Assembly (NCBI GenBank): GCA_018828385.1 | Contig: JAHJVE010000005.1 | Span: forward strand, 62,001-126,000 | Reading direction: 5' to 3' | Length of the DNA stretch: 64,000 bases | DNA from: Gammaproteobacteria bacterium | GTDB taxonomy: Bacteria > Pseudomonadota > Gammaproteobacteria > Burkholderiales > Rhodocyclaceae | Part shown: one piece after another, positions 15,608 to 26,038 of the stretch | Numbering within the stretch: position 1 is the first letter of the stretch | Layout of the letters: the number at the start of each line of letters is the position of its first letter | The notes under the pieces: generated by a model | What the model saw: only the letters and a program-made list of their open reading frames with translations | Told to the model about the DNA's origin: nothing | Databases searched by the model: none | Made by a program: the position numbers and the translations under genes

Positions 15608-17956
15608 ATGACTATCGACATGAGTCAGTTCTACCAGGTGTTTTTTGAGGAATCGGCGGAACACTTGGCGACCATGGAAGGGCTGTTGCTTGAACTGGAT
15701 ATCGACAATCCGGATTCCGAGCAGCTCAACGCCATTTTTCGTGCCGCACACTCGATCAAGGGGAGCGCTGGAACCTTCGGTTTTACTGATCTGGCTGAAA
15801 CGACCCATATCCTGGAAAACTTGCTGGATCGTATTCGCAAGCAAGAATTGGGATTGCGGGCGGACATGGTTGATGCTTTTCTGGAGTCCGGTGATCTTCT
15901 GCGCGATATGCTCGAAGCTCACCAAGGTAGAGGGCAGGTAGATCCCCAGGCAGTAGCATCGATTTGTGCCCGGCTGCGTAATTTGTCAGCTGACGAGTCG
16001 GTGCCGGTTGGCCCTCCATTGCATTCCGCGGAGGAGAAGGGTGCTGCGGTAGTTGGTCTAAATGTGCCGGTCGGCAAGCGGGCCTTCGATATCCAGTTTG
16101 TTCCGACGGATGTCTCGGCAAAAGGCAATGGCCTTGCCAATCTTCTCGCCGAGTTACGTTCATTCGGGAATCTGGAGATCCTGAATCAGCCTGCATCGGA
16201 TATGAACAGCGTTGGCTACTGGCAGCTTCGTCTGGTTACCGACGCTGGACAGGAGTCATTTGCCGACCAGATTGACTTCATTGCAGAAAACGGTGCTTGG
16301 CGTGTCGTTGAAGAGACTGTTGCTGACGATGTTGACGGCGACTTTGGTTTTTTTGACAATTCACCTGGAGCTCCGGAAACCGACCCGGAATATGGTTTCT
16401 TTTCGCCAATGGGTAGCTCGACAGACTGTGCTTCTGCAGTCGAGCTACCCGCGCCCATAGATGAGTCTTATGGATTCTTCGCGCCACTACCGCAGGTCGA
16501 TGGGAGTATTCCAGCAGTTCCCGCAGCATTGGGCGAGGACGGCGATGGCTACGGATTCTTTACGCCTTTGCCGCCAACGGTGCCAGCGCAGCACGCTGCC
16601 GAGGAAGGGGATGGGTTCGGCTTTTTTGAGCCGCTAGCTCCCCCGTCTGCACCAGTGGAAGCAATTGAGCCGGTCACTCCTGCGCGTATTATCTCTATCC
16701 CCGGTGCAGTAGAAGCCAAGTCTGCTGCTTTGCCTGCGCGTGCCACAAAGTCTCAGCAGGGCACTGCCGCGGCTACTGAGTCTTCTATTCGTGTCAGCGT
16801 CGAGAAAGTTGACCAGTTGATCAATCTGGTCGGTGAACTGGTCATCACACAGGCAATGCTCCTACAGACGGCGGCACAGATTCAGGAAGGTGCGCCTGAG
16901 CGCTTGATCAACGGCTTGGCCCAACTCGAAAGAAATACCCGAGACCTGCAGGAATCGGTTATGTCCATCCGGATGATGCAGATTTCCTTCGTGTTTTCGC
17001 GTTTTCCCCGCGTTGTTCGTGATCTTTCGAGCAAGCTTGGCAAACAGGTCGAGCTCAAAACATCCGGTGAAACAACTGAGCTGGACAAAGGGTTGATCGA
17101 GCGTATCGCTGATCCACTGACTCACCTGATACGCAATAGTCTTGATCACGGCATAGAGTTGCCGGAGACGAGAATAGCCGCCGGTAAGAGTCCTGTCGGG
17201 ACGATTACCCTGAAGGCCTACCATCAAGGTGGAAGCATTGTCATCGAGGTCGGTGATGACGGCGCTGGTTTGCCGCGTAACAAGATACTGGCCAAGGCTC
17301 GCGAACGTGGGCTCCTGGTATCCGACCAGATGACCGATTCTGAAGTGTTCAATCTGATCTTCGAAGCCGGTTTCTCGACAGCCGACCAGGTCACCGATGT
17401 GTCTGGGCGCGGCGTGGGGATGGATGTCGTCCGCCGCAACATTCAGTCGATGGGAGGTCGTGTAGAGATTGAATCCATGTTGGGCGTGGGAACACGGATG
17501 ACGGTTCGCTTGCCGCTGACGCTTGCCATTCTCGATGGCATGTCGATCGCCGTTGGCGACCAGACTTACATATTGCCGCTTTCTTATGTGGTCGAGTCAT
17601 TTCAGCCAAAAGTCGGTGACATCAAGACCTTGTCCAATCAGGCGCGAGTCATTCAGGTTCGCGGCGAGTTTTTGCCGGTTGTGGTCTTGCACGAATTATT
17701 CAATATTAGGGCGCAATCGAACGATTTCTCGCAAGGCATCATGGTTGTGATTGATGCCGATGGCATTCATGCGGCGCTCTTTGTCGACGCCTTGATTGGG
17801 CAGCATCAGGTAGTCATCAAGAGTCTGGAAGCAAACTATCGCCGCGTGCCAGGGATTTCCGGCGCGACCATCATGGGTGACGGTCATGTGGCACTCATCC
17901 TGGATGTCTCGGCCATCGCGGGAATGGCAAAAACCAGTCTGCAAAAAGCAGGCTGA
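15608..17956 (+). CDS. cheA: CheA histidine kinase, long form with GFF-repeat linker
   Basis: The 782-residue chemotaxis kinase. The P1 phosphotransfer domain has H48 in RAAHSIKGSAGTFG. An additional alpha/beta region follows (about 158-236). The linker (about 240-392) holds five copies of a GFF motif, at 247, 263, 289, 316 and 338, mostly with [FY]GFF followed by a Pro. Then come the P3 dimer helix (about 393-460), the ATPase domain (NSLDHGIE, DDGAGL, GRGVGMDVV) and the CheW-like P5 domain. It lies between cheY and cheW. The linker repeats may bind a partner, since no standard P2 is evident. It differs clearly from the second cheA at 30841. Confidence 0.93.
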   Translation: MTIDMSQFYQVFFEESAEHLATMEGLLLELDIDNPDSEQLNAIFRAAHSIKGSAGTFGFTDLAETTHILENLLDRIRKQELGLRADMVDAFLESGDLLRDMLEAHQGRGQVDPQAVASICARLRNLSADESVPVGPPLHSAEEKGAAVVGLNVPVGKRAFDIQFVPTDVSAKGNGLANLLAELRSFGNLEILNQPASDMNSVGYWQLRLVTDAGQESFADQIDFIAENGAWRVVEETVADDVDGDFGFFDNSPGAPETDPEYGFFSPMGSSTDCASAVELPAPIDESYGFFAPLPQVDGSIPAVPAALGEDGDGYGFFTPLPPTVPAQHAAEEGDGFGFFEPLAPPSAPVEAIEPVTPARIISIPGAVEAKSAALPARATKSQQGTAAATESSIRVSVEKVDQLINLVGELVITQAMLLQTAAQIQEGAPERLINGLAQLERNTRDLQESVMSIRMMQISFVFSRFPRVVRDLSSKLGKQVELKTSGETTELDKGLIERIADPLTHLIRNSLDHGIELPETRIAAGKSPVGTITLKAYHQGGSIVIEVGDDGAGLPRNKILAKARERGLLVSDQMTDSEVFNLIFEAGFSTADQVTDVSGRGVGMDVVRRNIQSMGGRVEIESMLGVGTRMTVRLPLTLAILDGMSIAVGDQTYILPLSYVVESFQPKVGDIKTLSNQARVIQVRGEFLPVVVLHELFNIRAQSNDFSQGIMVVIDADGIHAALFVDALIGQHQVVIKSLEANYRRVPGISGATIMGDGHVALILDVSAIAGMAKTSLQKAG

Positions 17957-17978
17957 CAGTTGAACTGAGGAGCAAGAG

Positions 17979-18479
17979 ATGGAAGCGATGACCCACGGTG
18001 GTGGCGCGGTAAATGATGACGACTTGGTTGCCAGTGAGTTCCTGACCTTTACCCTGGGTAGCGAGGAGTATGCAATCGATATTCTCAAGGTTCAGGAAAT
18101 TCGTGGGTACGAGCAGCCGACGTTGATCGCCAATGCGCCGCCATTCATCAAAGGCGTGATCAACCTGCGAGGCATCATTGTTCCCATCGTCGATTTGCGT
18201 ATCAAGTTCAATCTCGGGAAGGTCGAGTACACGCCCTTTACCGTGGTGGTTATCCTCAATGTTGCCGGGCGCGTGATTGGTGCCGTGGTCGACAGCGTCT
18301 CCGATGTGTTTTCGCTGACGCGTTCGCAGATTCGTCAGGCGCCCGATTTTTCAGGAACGTTCGATACCAAGTACATCATTGGCCTGGCAACGGTCGACAG
18401 TCGCATGATGATCGTGACTGATATCGAACGCCTGATGATCAGCGCCGAGATGGCGCTTATTGATTCGGCCAGCGAATAA
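17979..18479 (+). CDS. cheW: CheW coupling protein
   Basis: The 166-residue adaptor links receptors to CheA. One CheW domain fills the protein after a polar N-terminal stretch; typical segments are [21 protein letters not shown] and [27 protein letters not shown] precedes the start. It is the only stand-alone CheW in the window, although both CheV proteins also carry the domain. The receptor gene begins about 30 bp downstream. Confidence 0.95.
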   Translation: MEAMTHGGGAVNDDDLVASEFLTFTLGSEEYAIDILKVQEIRGYEQPTLIANAPPFIKGVINLRGIIVPIVDLRIKFNLGKVEYTPFTVVVILNVAGRVIGAVVDSVSDVFSLTRSQIRQAPDFSGTFDTKYIIGLATVDSRMMIVTDIERLMISAEMALIDSASE

Positions 18480-18507
18480 CGCACCGCCCTGTTTCAGGAG
18501 GCTCTGT

Positions 18508-21204
18508 ATGTTGAATTTACGACACTTCAAAATTGGCACTCGCCTGATCATGACGACGGTCGGCGCGTTGGCGATGATGATCGCCATTGTCGCGATTGCC
18601 CTGTTTAGTCTGAATGCGATTGGTGCGAAAGTCGATCATATTGCCAATGGCAACATCAAGAAGACGGAGCTGGTTTTTGACATGGAGACGCGCAATCTGT
18701 TGATTGGCAGACATGTGCGAACCGCCCTGATTCATGAGGAAACCGAAAAACAGCAGGCTGAGCAGAAAAAGGTTGAGGCTGATCTCCGTGCTTACTTGGC
18801 TTCGGAAAGTCAGATTGGCGGAACATTGGATTCGGCTGGTGCGAAGGAGGTTTTCGAGCGCATTTTGGGCGCGAGAAAAGATGCCGAGGCATCGATAGCG
18901 CAGATGTTTTCTCTGGTCAGGGCGGGGAGTCAGCCGGAGATTGAGGCGCATTTTTTCAACAGCTTCCGTCCCAAAATGCAGGTCTGGTTCGATGCCGTTG
19001 ACGAAATGCTTCAATTGCAAAAAGAGAATAACCGAGGCGATGTGGCTGAGATTGAGGCTGTCAAGGCGCGCGTTCAAACCACCATGCTTCTGTTGATCGG
19101 TTTTGCATTGATCATCATGATTCCTGCCGGCATCTGGGTGACTAGACAGATTACGGGGCCGTTGGATGCGGCGGTTGATGTGGCCGACGCGGTTGCCTCC
19201 GGTAATCTGGATAACAGTATTGATCTCAGTGGCGGCGATGAGCCTGCGAGGTTGATGAATGCACTCAGTAGCATGCAGGCAGGCCTCAAGGCGCGTACCG
19301 AGGCTGAGCACAAGGTGGCCAATGAAGCGCTGCGTATCAAGGTGGCTCTGGATGTGTCATCGAACAGTGTGATGGTCGCCGACCCCGACGGTGTGATCAT
19401 TTACTGCAATGCAGCTGCGCACGGCATGATGCGTGCCGCCGAGGCCGATATTCGTAGGGATTTGCCTGCGTTCCGGGTCAATTCGATCGTCGGTTCGAAC
19501 TTCGACATCTATCACAAGAATGCTGCTCATCAGCGCAATCTGCTTGCCGGGCTCAAGGGTATGCACCGCTCGCAGATCGTGGTTGGAGGACGGACTTTTA
19601 ATCTGGTGGCTAGTCCCATCGTCAACGAATTGAATGAGCGTCTCGGAACCGTGGTCGAATGGGCTGACCGCACCGCGGAGGTGGCAATAGAGGAGGAGGT
19701 TAGCGGCATTATCGCAGCGGCGGCTTCCGGCGATTTTTCTCGTCGTATCGATGCCCAAGAAATGAATGGCTTCTTCCGTCAGATATCGACCGGTATAAAC
19801 GATCTCCTTGAGGTGAACAGCCGGGCATTGACTGATGTCGGGGCCATGTTGACGCGCCTCTCCCAAGGCGACCTGACCCAAAAAATCGATACTGACTATC
19901 AGGGGGTCCTTGGGCAACTGAAGGACGACGCGAATGTTACGGTCGACAACCTTCAGGAGATCATTTTTTCGATCAAGAATGCGACCGATGCCATCAATAC
20001 GGCGGCGCAGGAGATTGCCAGCGGCAACCAGGATCTGTCCGGTCGAACGGAGCAGCAAGCCAGCAATCTAGAAGAGACGGCTTCCAGCATGGAAGAACTG
20101 ACCAGCACGGTCAAACAGAATGCTGATAACGCGCGCAAGGCCAGCGAATTGGCCGGCAGTGCCCAGCAGGTGGCCGAACGGGGGGGGCTGGTAGTTGGCC
20201 AGGTGGTGGAGACCATGGGGGCGATTCATCTGGCTTCGAACAAAATTTCGGACATTATCAGCGTTATCGACGGAATCGCCTTCCAGACCAATATCCTCGC
20301 CCTCAACGCAGCGGTCGAAGCGGCTCGGGCCGGCGAGCAGGGCCGTGGTTTTGCAGTGGTGGCAACCGAAGTACGGAATCTTGCCCAGCGGAGTGCGGCG
20401 GCGGCCAAGGAAATCAAGGCGTTGATTTCCGACTCTGTAGACAAGGTGCAAACGGGGGGGCGTTTAGTTGATCAAGCCGGGCAAACCATGGGTGAGGTCG
20501 TGGCGAGCATCCAGCGGGTTGCCAAAATCATGTCGGATATTTCATACGCCAGCCGGGAACAGACCGCGGGGATTGAGCAGGTCGGATTGGCGGTAAGCCA
20601 GATGGATGAAATGACGCAACAAAATGCGGCGCTGGTTGAACAGGCTGCTGCTGCTGCAGAAAGCCTTGAAGAACAGGCGCGCAATCTGGCCGAATCGGTT
20701 GCCATATTCCGTCTTTCCGGGAGTCTTGTCGTTCAAGGGCAGTCAGCTCTTGCCGGTCTGGATTTCAATGGGGCGATTGCCGCCCATGGCAAGTGGAAGC
20801 AACGGCTGCTTGATTACGTAGCAGGGGGTGGAGAGCAGCTTGATCCCGCGCTGGTCGGTCGCGATGACCAGTGCGCACTTGGCTGCTGGATTCATGGCGA
20901 CGGCCGCACTTTGAGCGGTAATGCCAAATATACAGAGCTGAAGGATGAGCATGCCGGATTCCATCGCTGTGCAGCTGAGGTAATTCGTACCCAATTGGCG
21001 GGCAACGTCGATGGTGCCAAGGCACAGATTAGTGGTGAGTTCGCCAACCGCTCGGCCCGGGTAATCGGTTTGCTGGAAAGTATGCGCAGAGGAGATAAAA
21101 GTGGTGCTCCCAGACAGCTGGCTTCGGCTGCTTCCAAAAACGTTTCATCCGTTAAGTTGCAAGCGCTTGCGGCACCGGATGAAGACGAATGGGAAGAGTT
21201 CTAG
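18508..21204 (+). CDS. Methyl-accepting chemotaxis protein with PAS and C-terminal zinc-binding (CZB) domain
   Basis: An 898-residue receptor. Two membrane helices (about 12-34 and 192-215) flank a four-helix-bundle periplasmic domain. Then come a HAMP domain, a PAS-like region (about 285-390) and the signalling hairpin with the conserved tip [20 protein letters not shown]. The C-terminal CZB domain (about 750-860) has HGKW, CALGCW and HAGFHR, the His/Cys pattern of a zinc sensor. It ends DEWEEF, a likely CheR/CheB tether. The ATG at 18508 follows CAGGAGG; the frame runs further upstream without support. The signalling domain is very similar to that of the next gene. Confidence 0.92.
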   Translation: MLNLRHFKIGTRLIMTTVGALAMMIAIVAIALFSLNAIGAKVDHIANGNIKKTELVFDMETRNLLIGRHVRTALIHEETEKQQAEQKKVEADLRAYLASESQIGGTLDSAGAKEVFERILGARKDAEASIAQMFSLVRAGSQPEIEAHFFNSFRPKMQVWFDAVDEMLQLQKENNRGDVAEIEAVKARVQTTMLLLIGFALIIMIPAGIWVTRQITGPLDAAVDVADAVASGNLDNSIDLSGGDEPARLMNALSSMQAGLKARTEAEHKVANEALRIKVALDVSSNSVMVADPDGVIIYCNAAAHGMMRAAEADIRRDLPAFRVNSIVGSNFDIYHKNAAHQRNLLAGLKGMHRSQIVVGGRTFNLVASPIVNELNERLGTVVEWADRTAEVAIEEEVSGIIAAAASGDFSRRIDAQEMNGFFRQISTGINDLLEVNSRALTDVGAMLTRLSQGDLTQKIDTDYQGVLGQLKDDANVTVDNLQEIIFSIKNATDAINTAAQEIASGNQDLSGRTEQQASNLEETASSMEELTSTVKQNADNARKASELAGSAQQVAERGGLVVGQVVETMGAIHLASNKISDIISVIDGIAFQTNILALNAAVEAARAGEQGRGFAVVATEVRNLAQRSAAAAKEIKALISDSVDKVQTGGRLVDQAGQTMGEVVASIQRVAKIMSDISYASREQTAGIEQVGLAVSQMDEMTQQNAALVEQAAAAAESLEEQARNLAESVAIFRLSGSLVVQGQSALAGLDFNGAIAAHGKWKQRLLDYVAGGGEQLDPALVGRDDQCALGCWIHGDGRTLSGNAKYTELKDEHAGFHRCAAEVIRTQLAGNVDGAKAQISGEFANRSARVIGLLESMRRGDKSGAPRQLASAASKNVSSVKLQALAAPDEDEWEEF

Positions 21205-21237
21205 ATTGACAGAGCCTAAGGCATAGGGACTAAAACA

Positions 21238-24200
21238 ATGCGAAATAACCAGCCTGTGACCAAGGTGGAAGTCGAACTGGATGAAGACACCCTCATCGTT
21301 TCCAAGACCGACCTGAAGGGTCAGATTACCTACGTTAACAAGGCATTCATCGATATCAGCGGTTTCTCTGAATCGGAGCTGATCGGCCAGCCGCACAATA
21401 TAGTGCGCCATCCGGACATGCCGTCAGAGGCCTTTGCCGATCTGTGGAGGGATCTCAAGGATGATCGCCCATGGACCGGATTGGTCAAGAATCGCTGCAA
21501 GAACGGTGACTATTACTGGGTTCTGGCCAGCGCTACGCCGCTGCGTGAAAAAGGTGTGGTGGTCGGTTATATGTCTGTCCGCCGCAAAGCGAGCCGGCAG
21601 CAAATCTCTGCGGCCGAAACCGTCTACGCCGAGATACGCGAAAAGCGTGGGGGTGGAAAAGAAATTTACCACGGCAACGTGGTTGGCGCAGGGGTAGGCG
21701 GCTATCTGCGTCGCTGGTGGTCCAACGCTTCGTCATCCCGGAAAATCGTGCTCGGCATGTTGGTCGGCTTCGGCATTATTCTCGGCGGGGCAACCCAGTT
21801 GCTCGGAAACCACGTGGCCGCACTGCTTGATACCCAGGGGCGTGAAGGTCTGAAAAAGGACGTGGAGCTCATCAAGGCCATGGTAGAGACGAGCCTTACT
21901 GGGCTTCGCAAGGAGGCGATTCAGTTGAACCGCGGCTTCGCCTTGTCTTTTGATGACGAGATTGTTCTGGAGGGCGCCGAGGATCAGTCCGTGTTACGAC
22001 TGGCGAAAGGGGGCATCCTCAATGGCGAGTTCCAGATGGTCGATCGTTTCACCGAAAAAACCGGTGCGGTATCCACCATTTTTATGCGCCGTGGCGACGA
22101 TTTTCTGCGGATATCGACATCGCTTAAAAGAGAGAACGGCGAACGCGCCGTTGGTACCACCCTGGCCAAGAATCATCCGGCACTGGCCGAGTTATTGGCC
22201 GGGAAACCCTATGTCGGGCGTGCCAATCTGTTTGGAAAAGCCTTTTTTACGAGTTATACGCCAATTTTTGCCAAGACCGGTGCGGTGATAGGTGCCACCT
22301 TCATCGGACTCGATATTTCGACTGAGCTTGATGCGCTCAAAAAGCAGATTCGCTCTCTGAAGGTCGGCGAGACGGGTTACTACTACGTACTCGATGCCAG
22401 CCAGGGCAAGGATTTCGGGACGCTTCTCGTGCATCCAGCCAAAGAGGGAAACAACATCCTTGGCGCCAAGGATGCCGCGGGGCGCGAGTTCATTCGTGAA
22501 ATGCTGGAGCGCGGCCAGGGCGAGATCAGCTATCCATGGCTCAATACCGAACTGGGAGAAACAATAGCCCGGGAAAAAATCGTGGTGTTCGATACACTGT
22601 CTGATGCCAAATGGTTGATTGCCGGTGGAACTTACCTCGATGAATTTCACGCCTTGTCCAATCAGGTGGCGCGCTATGTCATGGTGGGTGGCTTGATTCT
22701 GGCGCTGCTACTGGCGGTCTTTCTTTATCAGTTGATAGCCAGGCTGATCGTCAAGCCACTCCAGCAAAAAGTCCTGCCTTTGTTCAACGACCTGGCCGAG
22801 GGGCGTTACGATACACCTCTGGACGTAGGGGGGAATGATGAGGTTGGGCAAGTCCTGCAGGGGCTTCAGTCAATGCAAATGCAGCAGGGCTTCAATGTGG
22901 CCGAGACACAGCGAATTGCCGATGACAATCTGCGTATCCGCATTGCCCTGGACTGTGTTTCGGCCAATCTGCGGATTGCCGATGATGATGGCACGGTGAT
23001 CTATGCCAACAAGGGGTTGTTAACGACCCTGCGCCAGATCGAGCCGGGGCTGCGCGAGCAGCAGCCGGATTTCACGGTCGACGGGTTTATTGGCAGCAAT
23101 ATCGGCGGCTTTTATCAGGATCCGGAGGCTGCGTTGAAAAGCCTGCGCGAACTGCAGACAACCCGGCAGGGCGAACTCAATATCGGTCATCGGATTTACA
23201 ACATCATTACCAACCCGATCATCAACGAGCGTGGCGAACGGCTTGGTACGGTGGGCGAATGGGTCGATCGCACGGCAGAGTTGAATGCCCAGCGCTCGGT
23301 GGCGGCGCTCGTCGCGCAGGCCTCGGCCGGGGATCTTGATGCGCGGCTCGATACGTCATCGCTGGAGGGCTTCTACAAGGAGCTCGGTACTGGCATCAAC
23401 AGTCTGGTTGAAACGAGTGGTTCGGCGATCGGCGAGATTGCCAACCTGTTGTCTAGAGTTGCTGATGGTGACCTCACCCAGACCGTGAACAGTTCCTATG
23501 ATGGGACGTTTGGGCGCTTGCGTGATGATGCCAACGAGACCGTAACCAAGCTCCGCAATCTGGTTGGCGACATTCAAGTGTCGGCACAAACGATCAATAC
23601 TGCCGCCAGGGAAATTGCCTCGGGCAACCAGGACCTGTCGGGGCGAACGGAGCAGCAGGCAAGTAGCCTTGAAGAAACTGCCTCGAGCATGGAACAGCTG
23701 ACTAGCACGGTCAAACAGAACGCTGACAACGCACGCCAGGCGAACGAACTGGCCGGCGCCGCGCAGCGGGTGGCCGACAAGGGCGGCGAAGTGGTCGGGC
23801 AGGTGGTCAATACGATGAGCGCCATACATCAATCGAGCAGCAAGATCGCTGACATCATCGGCGTGATTGACGGAATTGCCTTCCAGACCAATATCCTTGC
23901 CCTCAATGCTGCAGTCGAAGCCGCGCGGGCCGGCGAACAGGGGCGCGGTTTCGCCGTGGTCGCTACCGAAGTGCGTAATCTGGCGCAGCGTAGTGCTGCT
24001 GCCGCGAAGGAAATCAAGGGCTTGATCTCTGATTCGGTGGACAAGGTGGAAGTTGGCAACAAACTGGTTGATCAGGCTGGGCGGACCATGGCGGAGGTGG
24101 TTTCCAGCATCAAGCGTGTGGCCAAAATCATGGGCGATATTGCCGATGCTAGCAATGAGCAAAGTGCGGGTATCGAGCAGGTCTGTCGGGCCGTGAGCCA

Positions 24201-24459
24201 GATGGACGAGGTCACTCAGCAGAATGCGGCGTTGGTTGAGCAGGCGGCGGCCGCAGCGGAGAGCCTGGAAGAGCAGGCGCATCAGTTGGCGCAGACGGTC
24301 GCCGTTTTCCGGATTGCCGAGGGCCGGGAAGCGCCCCGCCTGGCTTCGCCAGCCCCTCGCCTCCAGCGGGAAGTCGCCAAAGCAACGAATAGCGAGCGGC
24401 AGGGCGGCGCCCCAAAACCCCCTGCGCTCAGTCTAGACGATGAGTGGGAAGAGTTCTAG
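21238..24459 (+). CDS. Methyl-accepting chemotaxis protein with N-terminal PAS and periplasmic Cache domain
   Basis: A 1073-residue receptor with a cytoplasmic Aer-like PAS domain first (about 1-130, with HNIVRHPDMP and YYWVLASATP). A helix (about 170-188), a large periplasmic Cache_3/Cache_2 region (about 190-475), a second helix (about 480-502), HAMP, a second PAS-like domain and the signalling hairpin follow. The PAS pattern is that of FAD-binding energy or oxygen sensors. It therefore has sensing parts on both sides of the membrane. It ends DEWEEF, like its neighbour. The last 300 residues are a recent paralogue of the preceding receptor. Confidence 0.92.
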   Translation: MRNNQPVTKVEVELDEDTLIVSKTDLKGQITYVNKAFIDISGFSESELIGQPHNIVRHPDMPSEAFADLWRDLKDDRPWTGLVKNRCKNGDYYWVLASATPLREKGVVVGYMSVRRKASRQQISAAETVYAEIREKRGGGKEIYHGNVVGAGVGGYLRRWWSNASSSRKIVLGMLVGFGIILGGATQLLGNHVAALLDTQGREGLKKDVELIKAMVETSLTGLRKEAIQLNRGFALSFDDEIVLEGAEDQSVLRLAKGGILNGEFQMVDRFTEKTGAVSTIFMRRGDDFLRISTSLKRENGERAVGTTLAKNHPALAELLAGKPYVGRANLFGKAFFTSYTPIFAKTGAVIGATFIGLDISTELDALKKQIRSLKVGETGYYYVLDASQGKDFGTLLVHPAKEGNNILGAKDAAGREFIREMLERGQGEISYPWLNTELGETIAREKIVVFDTLSDAKWLIAGGTYLDEFHALSNQVARYVMVGGLILALLLAVFLYQLIARLIVKPLQQKVLPLFNDLAEGRYDTPLDVGGNDEVGQVLQGLQSMQMQQGFNVAETQRIADDNLRIRIALDCVSANLRIADDDGTVIYANKGLLTTLRQIEPGLREQQPDFTVDGFIGSNIGGFYQDPEAALKSLRELQTTRQGELNIGHRIYNIITNPIINERGERLGTVGEWVDRTAELNAQRSVAALVAQASAGDLDARLDTSSLEGFYKELGTGINSLVETSGSAIGEIANLLSRVADGDLTQTVNSSYDGTFGRLRDDANETVTKLRNLVGDIQVSAQTINTAAREIASGNQDLSGRTEQQASSLEETASSMEQLTSTVKQNADNARQANELAGAAQRVADKGGEVVGQVVNTMSAIHQSSSKIADIIGVIDGIAFQTNILALNAAVEAARAGEQGRGFAVVATEVRNLAQRSAAAAKEIKGLISDSVDKVEVGNKLVDQAGRTMAEVVSSIKRVAKIMGDIADASNEQSAGIEQVCRAVSQMDEVTQQNAALVEQAAAAAESLEEQAHQLAQTVAVFRIAEGREAPRLASPAPRLQREVAKATNSERQGGAPKPPALSLDDEWEEF

Positions 24460-24461
24460 CC

Positions 24462-25367
24462 ATGGCCGATTCACGAAATCCCTCGCCTCAGCCCGTTGCG
24501 GGCTTGAGTTCATCGTTGTCAGCGATCCTGCATGCTCGAGACGGAAGCGCCCGGGAGTTTGCGTTTTCGAGCGCTGATTTCGAGCGTGTCCGCAAACTGA
24601 TCTATCAGCATGCCGGCATCTCGCTATCGCCGGTCAAACAGGACATGGTGTATTCGCGCCTGGCACGTCGTCTGCGGGCTACCGGCATGCCCTCTTTCGC
24701 AGCCTATCTTGACGGGCTTGAGCGCAATGGGGGCGACGAGTGGGAGCGCTTCGTCAATTCGCTGACAACCAACCTGACTTCGTTTTTCCGCGAGCCGCAT
24801 CACTTTCCGATTTTTGCCGATCACCTGCGCAAGCTTGGCACCAAACGACCGGTCCGCGTCTGGTGCTCTGCAGCGTCAACGGGTGAGGAGCCGTATTCGA
24901 TCGCAATCACCGTGGCTGAGACCTTTGGCGCGGATGTGTCGCACATATCGATCATCGCCTCCGATCTCGACACCAATGTGTTGGCCACTGCCGAAAAAGG
25001 GGTTTATCCGATCGAGCGGGTAGAAAAGCTCTCGCCGGAGCGCCTGCGCAAATTCTTTTTACGAGGGACCGGTAGCCAGGAAGGTTTTGTCTCGGTTCGC
25101 CCAGAGCTGAAACGGATGATCGCATTTCAGAGGATCAACCTGCTGGATACGAATTATTCGGTCAGGGGGCCACTGGATGTCATCTTCTGTCGGAATGTCA
25201 TGATTTATTTCGACAAGCCGACGCAGTACAAGATTTTGTCGCGCTTCGCCCCGATGATGCAGCCTGATGGACTGATGTTTGCAGGTCATTCGGAGAGTTT
25301 TCTGCACGCGGCGGACCTTTTCAAATCCCAGGGCAAGACGGTTTATGCCCTGGCGCGCGCCCGATAG
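24462..25367 (+). CDS. cheR: CheR chemotaxis methyltransferase
   Basis: The 301-residue enzyme methylates receptor glutamates with S-adenosylmethionine. The N-terminal helical domain begins about residue 20; the SAM motif reads VRVWCSAASTGEEPYSIA, and the later motif is DVIFCRNVMIYFDK. A beta-subdomain that can bind the receptor tail pentapeptide is present between them. I chose the ATG three bases after the receptor stop; a GTG inside the receptor's last codons is less likely. cheD follows after 12 bp. Confidence 0.94.
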   Translation: MADSRNPSPQPVAGLSSSLSAILHARDGSAREFAFSSADFERVRKLIYQHAGISLSPVKQDMVYSRLARRLRATGMPSFAAYLDGLERNGGDEWERFVNSLTTNLTSFFREPHHFPIFADHLRKLGTKRPVRVWCSAASTGEEPYSIAITVAETFGADVSHISIIASDLDTNVLATAEKGVYPIERVEKLSPERLRKFFLRGTGSQEGFVSVRPELKRMIAFQRINLLDTNYSVRGPLDVIFCRNVMIYFDKPTQYKILSRFAPMMQPDGLMFAGHSESFLHAADLFKSQGKTVYALARAR

Positions 25368-25379
25368 CGAAGGGGCCAA

Positions 25380-25985
25380 GTGCAACACGCCTACGATGAG
25401 CCGCTCGCCACCAACCGATACTTCGATCGGAAGTTCGGCCTTGAGGCCGCCAAAATATTGCCGGGGGAATACTTCGTGTCCGACCAGGACGCCCTGCTCG
25501 TGACGGTCCTTGGCTCATGCGTCGCAGCCTGTATTCGGGATGCCGACTCGGGCGTTGGCGGAATGAATCATTTCATGCTGCCCGACGATGGCGGGCGTAG
25601 TCCGTCGGGAACCTCGGCGCGTTATGGTACCTATGCCATGGAGGTGCTGATCAATCACCTGCTCAAATTAGGCGCGCGGCGCAACCGTCTCGAGGCCAAG
25701 GTTTTCGGTGGTGGCGCCGTGCTGGCCAGCCTGGCGAGCAGCAACGTGGGGGCGAAAAATGCCGAGTTCGTCCTCGACTTCCTGAAAGTAGAAAAGATCC
25801 CGGTGGTGGCCAAGGACTTGCTGGATTCATATCCGCGGAAAGTCTATTATTTTCCGCACACGGGACGTGTTTTGGTCAAGAAGTTGCACCGGGTCCACAA
25901 CACCACCTTGTTCAGCCGCGAAAGCGATTACAAGGCACGCCTGAGCGGTTCAGCCATTGAAGGCGATGTCGAGTTGTTCGTTTGA
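25380..25985 (+). CDS. cheD: CheD chemoreceptor glutamine deamidase
   Basis: A 201-residue protein with the catalytic cysteine in [13 protein letters not shown], and downstream conserved segments GGMNHFMLP and KVFGGGAVL. CheD deamidates receptor glutamines and can bind CheY or CheC in other species. The start is GTG, with AAGGGG a few bases upstream. The gap to cheB contains copy B of the interspersed repeat. Confidence 0.94.
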   Translation: MQHAYDEPLATNRYFDRKFGLEAAKILPGEYFVSDQDALLVTVLGSCVAACIRDADSGVGGMNHFMLPDDGGRSPSGTSARYGTYAMEVLINHLLKLGARRNRLEAKVFGGGAVLASLASSNVGAKNAEFVLDFLKVEKIPVVAKDLLDSYPRKVYYFPHTGRVLVKKLHRVHNTTLFSRESDYKARLSGSAIEGDVELFV

Positions 25986-26021
25986 TACGGTCAACCGGGA
26001 AAAAGCGCCAATTTTGAAATC
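25984..26021 (+). repeat. 38-bp interspersed repeat, copy B
   Basis: The core reads ACGGTCAACCGGGAAAAA then GCGCCAATTT. It begins in the last base pairs of cheD (it covers the stop codon) and ends 17 bp before the cheB start, so it makes up most of the cheD-cheB gap. Confidence 0.7.
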
Positions 26022-26038
26022 CAACTCAATAGATACCG

